Below are positions 6,244 through 9,453 of a stretch of 9,453 bases of DNA, piece by piece. The notes under the pieces are model-generated. The model saw nothing but the letters and a program-made list of their open reading frames with translations. It ran no database searches and had not been told where the DNA came from. The translations under genes were made by a program, and so were the position numbers. Each line of letters begins with the position of its first letter. Positions within the stretch are counted from its first letter, which is position 1. Source of the stretch: Thermoplasmata archaeon (GTDB lineage Archaea > Thermoplasmatota > Thermoplasmata > Lutacidiplasmatales > UBA184); NCBI GenBank assembly GCA_022750355.1, contig JAKIVW010000026.1, forward strand, positions 4,784-14,236. Direction: 5' to 3'.

Positions 6244-6403
6244 TGTTATCCCTTTGCCCGCCCCGCTTCCAGTAAGAACTGCGAAGATTCAGGTTCGGGG
6301 CCCTCGGCAATGAGTCCCTCGCCCTCGAAGCGCGCCGGAAACCCGGCCCGGTCAATGAGCGGTAGTTTCAAAGCCTAACGCGGAAGTCCTCATCGGCGAA
6401 AGC

Positions 6404-6793
6404 ATGCAAGTCTCGTTTGGGTACACGGGCATTCGTGTAAAGGACCTGGAAGCATCGGTCAAATTCTACACAAGCGTTCTAGGTATGAAAGAGGTGGATC
6501 GATTCACGCAGGCCACGACGCAAGGGAGGGTCGTGCTCCTGGCCATGGAGGGGAGCGGCCACTTGTTGGAGCTGAACTATTACCCCCCGGGAAACCGGTT
6601 CGACACGAAGTATGAAATTGGCGAGGGGTTGGATCACCTAGGATTCGAGGTGAAGGACCTCGATGCCGTCCTCGCGGAGGCGAAGAAGGCAGGGTACCCC
6701 GCAAAGCTTGAGCTGCAAGACCCGGCGCATCGCTGGGCGTACATTCAGGACCCGAACGGCATCTGGGTCGAGTTCTTCGTCCCGCCCGGCTGA
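6404..6793 (+). CDS. VOC-superfamily protein, glyoxalase I-like
   Basis: A 129-residue single-domain-pair vicinal oxygen chelate protein, close in size and wording to lactoylglutathione lyases, which are metal enzymes that act on 2-oxoaldehyde thiol adducts. Two beta-alpha-beta-beta-beta modules are visible: YTGIRVKDLEASVKFYTSVLGMKE (7-30) and LDHLGFEVKDLDAVLAEAKKAG (77-97). Three of the four usual metal ligands are present: Glu56 in HLLELNYYP, His78 in LDHLGF, and Glu123 in GIWVEFFVP. The first, normally His in the opening strand, is Tyr7 here, so metal binding or substrate may differ. The ending DPNGIWVEFF is typical of the family. The start is ATG 6404, without a clear Shine-Dalgarno site. 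The gene is flanked by repeats C and B. A real glyoxalase role is uncertain; dioxygenase or binding roles are possible. Confidence 0.85.
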   Translation: MQVSFGYTGIRVKDLEASVKFYTSVLGMKEVDRFTQATTQGRVVLLAMEGSGHLLELNYYPPGNRFDTKYEIGEGLDHLGFEVKDLDAVLAEAKKAGYPAKLELQDPAHRWAYIQDPNGIWVEFFVPPG

Positions 6794-6914
6794 CAGTCGG
6801 CGGCGGGGCAGGGGTCAACCAGCTCCTATCCTGGGCAGGCGAAAAGTCCGCCCAACTATGAGCCTGTCCTGAAAGTCGAAGATTGATGTACCGCACCCAC
6901 TCACGACAGCGGGA

Positions 6915-6940
6915 GCCTCTGGGGGAGGGTCCCCGGAGGC
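6915..6940. repeat. Ten-base stem hairpin downstream of the VOC gene
   Basis: GCCTCTGGGG (6915-6924) pairs with CCCCGGAGGC (6931-6940), with one T-G pair, around the six-base loop GAGGGT. It is the strongest stem seen outside the tRNA. Its 3' flank, CGGTCTTTCCG, has only a short T-run, so termination is possible but not typical. It could also be part of a structured RNA with the next hairpin. Confidence 0.5.
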
Positions 6941-6953
6941 CGGTCTTTCCGTA

Positions 6954-6971
6954 GGGGTCATTTGGGACCCC
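6954..6971. repeat. Six-base stem hairpin before repeat B
   Basis: GGGGTC (6954-6959) and GACCCC (6966-6971) are perfectly complementary around ATTTGG. It follows the larger hairpin by 13 bases and precedes repeat B by 29 bases, so two stems and the tRNA-like motif form a compact block. Confidence 0.4.
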
Positions 6972-7000
6972 ACAGCCGGTAGCGTAGCCTCATTCTTCTG

Positions 7001-7052
7001 CAACAGCACGCGAATCCGCTCGAGGCTTGGTTTCGAATCCGTTTGGGGGGCT
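7001..7052 (+). repeat. Repeat B: tRNA-Gln 3'-end-like pair
   Basis: Bases 7001-7028 match the first half of repeat A (5236-5263) at 25 of 28 positions, including CAACAGCA, GCGAATCCGCTCG and GGCT. The second half, GGTTTCGAATCCG (7029-7041) then GGGGGGCT, again looks like a T arm plus acceptor. The flank CGATCTC after it resembles AGATCTC after the real tRNA. Same direction as the tRNA and repeats A and C. Confidence 0.65.
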
Positions 7053-7167
7053 CGATCTCACCGGCCGCCTTTTGGCTGGAGCGTTCCGCGGTCGGTTCTT
7101 GGACGACCGAACGCTCGGGTCCGTTCTGGTCCGAAGCGGAGGTGCGGCCCGCGGAGCAGGATGTCGG

Positions 7168-7533
7168 TCAATCGCGCGTAGCCCGACCTACCACCCATTC
7201 GCTCGTCGTCGGTGGGCGGGGTGGTTCCAGGGTACGACGGCGAACGTTTTGGGCCGTCGATTCGCCCAACGCTGTGAGACGGTAGACCTTCATGTGCCGG
7301 TCGGCATCTGCCACGTACCGGCGCTCCACGGTGACGACATCCCCCGCCAGAAGGCGATGGAGCACCTTGACGAGGGACCCCTGCCGCACGTCGAGGGCGG
7401 CAACCATCCCCTGCTGGGTGAAATCCAGTCGGGCCACCTGGTTCGGGCCGAGATGCTCCAGCCGAGAAAGGTGGAGGATCACCCGAGCCGCTAGTCCGAT
7501 CCCCTCGCTGGGCGTTCCTTGGAGCGTCGACAA
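7168..7533 (-). CDS. Small winged-helix DNA-binding protein
   Basis: A 121-residue protein whose core looks like a winged helix-turn-helix: helices over IGLAARVILHLSRLEHLGPNQVA (12-34), then FTQQGMVAALDVRQGSLVKVLHRLLAG (38-64) as the helix-turn-helix, and a wing DVVTVERRYVADADRHMKVYRLTALG (65-90). This resembles MarR-like regulators, and from memory this wording is common in Thermoplasmatota, often as the first domain of larger regulators. The tail is short and basic with RRRTLEPPRPP, so this may be a stand-alone form or a truncated relative. It starts at TTG 7533, supported by GGAG seven bases upstream (7541-7544). A weak TATA-like CTAAAG lies at 7561-7566 on its strand. Its target is unknown; the surface-protein gene upstream on the same strand is one possibility. 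Confidence 0.75.
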   Translation of the reverse strand: MSTLQGTPSEGIGLAARVILHLSRLEHLGPNQVARLDFTQQGMVAALDVRQGSLVKVLHRLLAGDVVTVERRYVADADRHMKVYRLTALGESTAQNVRRRTLEPPRPPTTSEWVVGRATRD

Positions 7534-7718
7534 TTTCCTACTCCGTAAAACCCGGTCGAGCTTTAGGGGCTTTGGAAAGTGCCAGAGGGGCTCCCGCAGA
7601 ACTCCGTCTTCCGCCGAGTTCGGGGCGTCGGCGGTTCAGGGGTGCGTCGCCCAACCTGGACCGGAATCCGGAAGCAGGGACCGGATCGCACGCAAGAGGA
7701 TGCATGCGAAGCCGACCT

Positions 7719-9453
7719 CTAGCGAGGAGGCGGGACTCGGATCTCCGACCCGTCTCGGTTGAGTTCCTCCACCCAACGTTGCGCTTCTGACCTCCAGCGG
7801 CGGAGTTGGTACTGACGGTACCCCCAACCGGCTCCTACGAGCCCGACCAAGAGCGTGATGACGAGGACGCCGGTTGTGAGCCAGGGCAAGAAGAGTGCAG
7901 CCGCCGCCCCGGGAGTCTCGGCAGAGAACGTGGCCGCAATCCCATACTCGCCGGCTCCGTGAATGGTGAGACTGGCATCGGAGAGGGTCAGCCGGTACCC
8001 CCCGGGCCCGGAGGCCGAGAGCGAGTACGTTCCGTCGGAGAGCCAGAGGGTGATCGACGGTCCGGTCGATCGACTCGATACCGTGGCTTGGTCGGCCCGG
8101 TCGGTCGCGGTCACGGTCCAAAGGGATCCCGACGGGAGACCAGACTCCGAGAAGTTCACCGGGTAGGAGCCGTTCGAGAAAGTGATCCCAACCACGAGGG
8201 ACGCGCCGTCGACGACGAGCGGACTGGAGAAGTTCGCCGAAAAGCTACCGACGGAAGGGACGAGGAGGGAGTATGACCCGTTCGGTTCGCTGAATAGAAT
8301 GGTGTTCGCCCCGGAGGTGGAGGTGGCCCCGTTGAGATTGGCACTCCAGGTCGTGTCGCTCGGGAGCCCGACCTCCTGGAGCGAAACTCCGTACGTGGTC
8401 GGTGGGGGGGGAGAATTCGGTGCGTCGAACGAGACATTGACCCTGACCTCCTCCGCGAAGAGCTCCACGGTCCCGGAAACCGGAGTCGAGGCGTACCCCG
8501 CCACGGGGCCAACCGAGTACGAATACACTCCGGGAGCCTCTGTGAAATTGAGCATCGTCGTCGCCGAACTTTGCGTCGTTCCGTTCAGGGTTATCGACCA
8601 CGATGTCCCCGAAGGAAGTCCCGATTCCGTGAAGGTGACCGCCGAGGAGGGTGCGGGGACGAATGAAAGGATCGAAAGGGTTCCCCCATCGAAGTTGCTG
8701 ACGTAAATGTCTCCGCCACTTGAATCATAGGTCAGATCCGAGGGGGTGATTCCGACGGCAACCGACCCCACGAACGTGTTCGTTGCGCCGCTCACCAGGC
8801 TGACACTATTGGATCCGTAGTTCGCGATCAGAATTTCTTTCTGAACACTATCATAGGTCAGCGCATCCGGGTAGCTGCCGACGGCGACGGTCGAAACGAC
8901 GGTGTTGGTCGTGCCATTGATCACACTCACGTTGTTGGAAGCGTAGTTCGCCACGAACACCTGCTGGGAGTCATTATCGTAGGTCAAGCCCCACGGGTAG
9001 TCCCCCACGGGAATGGTCGCCACCCGAACCAAGGTGGAGGCATTGATCACGGTCACATTGTTCGAGTCGTAGTTGGTGACAAAGGCCTCCCCCGCCCCCG
9101 AGTCATAGACGACCCCGAGGGCCGGCGACCCGACCGAAAAGTTCGCCACCACCGAGTTTGTCGAGTCGTTGATCACACTCACGTTGGCCGAGTTGAAATT
9201 GGTGACAAACAGTTCTCCTTGGCGGGCGTCGTACGCGATACTCCACGGGTAGCTTCCGACCGAAATATTGGCCACGGTCTGGCTCGTCGTGGCATTGATC
9301 ACACTGACATTCGAGGAGCCGTAGTTTGTGACAAAGATCTCGCCTTTCCCCCTGTCGTAGGCGAAAGCGGCCGGATGTATTCCGGAAGGCGTAGTGGACG
9401 CCATGGTATTGGTGGAGGTGTTCAGAACGCCAAGGTCATTCGCGTAGTAGTTC
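7719..9453 (-). CDS. Membrane-anchored surface protein with NY-type beta-propeller (N-terminus outside window)
   Basis: The frame stays open past the ATG at 9404 to the window edge, adding NYYANDLGVLNTSTNT, so the 577 residues seen are a C-terminal part. Numbering from that ATG, beta-propeller repeats of the YVTN type recur with VTNY/VTNF/VANY motifs at 25, 67, 109, 151, 193 and 235, plus one at the window edge. Three Ig-like modules follow, marked TFTESGLPSGTSW (257-269), LQEVGLPSDTTW and FSESGLPSGSLW, with a proline run between the first two. A single hydrophobic span (about 502-528) and a basic 33-residue tail (YRQYQLRRWRSEAQRW...) put the bulk outside the cell and the C-terminus inside. 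Many N-x-S/T sites suggest glycosylation. It is probably a cell-envelope or adhesion protein; the ligand is unknown. Confidence 0.88.
   Translation of the reverse strand, partial: NYYANDLGVLNTSTNTMASTTPSGIHPAAFAYDRGKGEIFVTNYGSSNVSVINATTSQTVANISVGSYPWSIAYDARQGELFVTNFNSANVSVINDSTNSVVANFSVGSPALGVVYDSGAGEAFVTNYDSNNVTVINASTLVRVATIPVGDYPWGLTYDNDSQQVFVANYASNNVSVINGTTNTVVSTVAVGSYPDALTYDSVQKEILIANYGSNSVSLVSGATNTFVGSVAVGITPSDLTYDSSGGDIYVSNFDGGTLSILSFVPAPSSAVTFTESGLPSGTSWSITLNGTTQSSATTMLNFTEAPGVYSYSVGPVAGYASTPVSGTVELFAEEVRVNVSFDAPNSPPPPTTYGVSLQEVGLPSDTTWSANLNGATSTSGANTILFSEPNGSYSLLVPSVGSFSANFSSPLVVDGASLVVGITFSNGSYPVNFSESGLPSGSLWTVTATDRADQATVSSRSTGPSITLWLSDGTYSLSASGPGGYRLTLSDASLTIHGAGEYGIAATFSAETPGAAAALFLPWLTTGVLVITLLVGLVGAGWGYRQYQLRRWRSEAQRWVEELNRDGSEIRVPPPR
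8655..9453 (-). repeat. 126-base tandem repeats encoding the beta-propeller blades
   Basis: At least seven blades, each exactly 42 codons, run through this interval; the N of the [TAS]-N-[YF] motif falls every 42 residues without any insertion or deletion. At DNA level recurring strings such as 'ttggtgacaaa' and 'gttgatcacactcac' variants show recent or maintained similarity between blades. The array continues beyond the window. Confidence 0.75.

Larger units (their letters stand above)
6080..6403. other. Divergent intergenic region between methyltransferase and VOC genes
   Basis: This gap separates two divergent genes and should hold both promoters, but I see no strong TATA box. For the VOC gene the best AT patch is GTTTCAAAG (6365-6373), about 34 bases before its ATG. 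For the methyltransferase only the GAGG Shine-Dalgarno element is clear. The middle holds an eight-base hairpin (6181-6200) and repeat C (6209-6243). From about 6245 to 6360 nothing is recognisable. Confidence 0.45.
6794..7167. other. Intergenic stretch with two hairpins and repeat B
   Basis: This gap lies between the 3' ends of the VOC gene (plus) and the winged-helix gene (minus). It holds a strong hairpin at 6915-6940, a second at 6954-6971, and repeat B at 7001-7052. I find no convincing coding frame. From 6794 to 6910 and from 7060 to 7167 nothing is recognisable, although the hairpins could help end transcription from the left. Confidence 0.5.

Noticed and set aside
5236..7052. CRISPR array made of the tRNA-like repeats
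   Set aside because: The copies are about 0.8-1 kb apart with genes between them, degenerate, and there are no cas genes.
3305..7167. A complete integrative element with its own integrase
   Set aside because: No integrase, recombinase, transposase or replication gene is present in the interval; only attachment-like repeats are seen.

Overview
This looks like a chromosomal stretch of a GC-rich archaeon, most likely Thermoplasmatota (inference). Several genes have an archaeal TATA-like box 25-28 bases upstream of the start codon or RNA 5' end. That spacing implies leaderless mRNAs for pyk and vapB. The window also carries a large membrane-anchored surface protein combining an NY-type beta-propeller with 'ESGLPSGTSW' modules, and a small winged-helix regulator of a kind I associate with this phylum. 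The tRNA has no encoded CCA.

Left part (1-3050), housekeeping-like: the C-terminal end of an MBL-fold hydrolase runs directly into a major facilitator transporter, probably one transcription unit. A pyruvate kinase on the opposite strand converges on the transporter, and the two coding regions overlap tail to tail by 50 bases. The pyruvate kinase has Lys where K+-dependent enzymes have Glu and has lost other K+ ligands, so it is predicted to be K+-independent.

Middle part (3230-7060), mosaic: a complete tRNA-Gln(UUG) gene is followed by a SAM-dependent methyltransferase, a VapB(AbrB-type)/VapC(PIN) toxin-antitoxin pair with a near-perfect 20-base palindrome between its TATA box and ATG, a second unrelated-looking methyltransferase on the minus strand, and a VOC/glyoxalase-fold protein. 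The gaps contain three degenerate, same-direction copies (A 5236-5286, C 6209-6243, B 7001-7052) of a paired motif resembling the 3' end of tRNA-Gln; copy A shares 18 exact bases with it. These repeats cut the region into small gene modules and resemble old attachment-site scars or a tRNA-derived repeat family. Hairpins lie just upstream of each copy. Rows inside the second methyltransferase are lower in GC (about 48-55% by hand count) than a pyruvate kinase row (67%). No integrase or transposase is visible.

Right part (7168-9453), minus strand: a 121-residue winged-helix protein, then the C-terminal 577 residues of the surface protein, whose beta-propeller repeats keep an exact 42-residue period and whose start lies beyond the window.

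The strongest candidates for something undescribed are the tRNA-3'-end-like repeat pairs with their hairpins, followed by the operator-promoter layout of vapBC.
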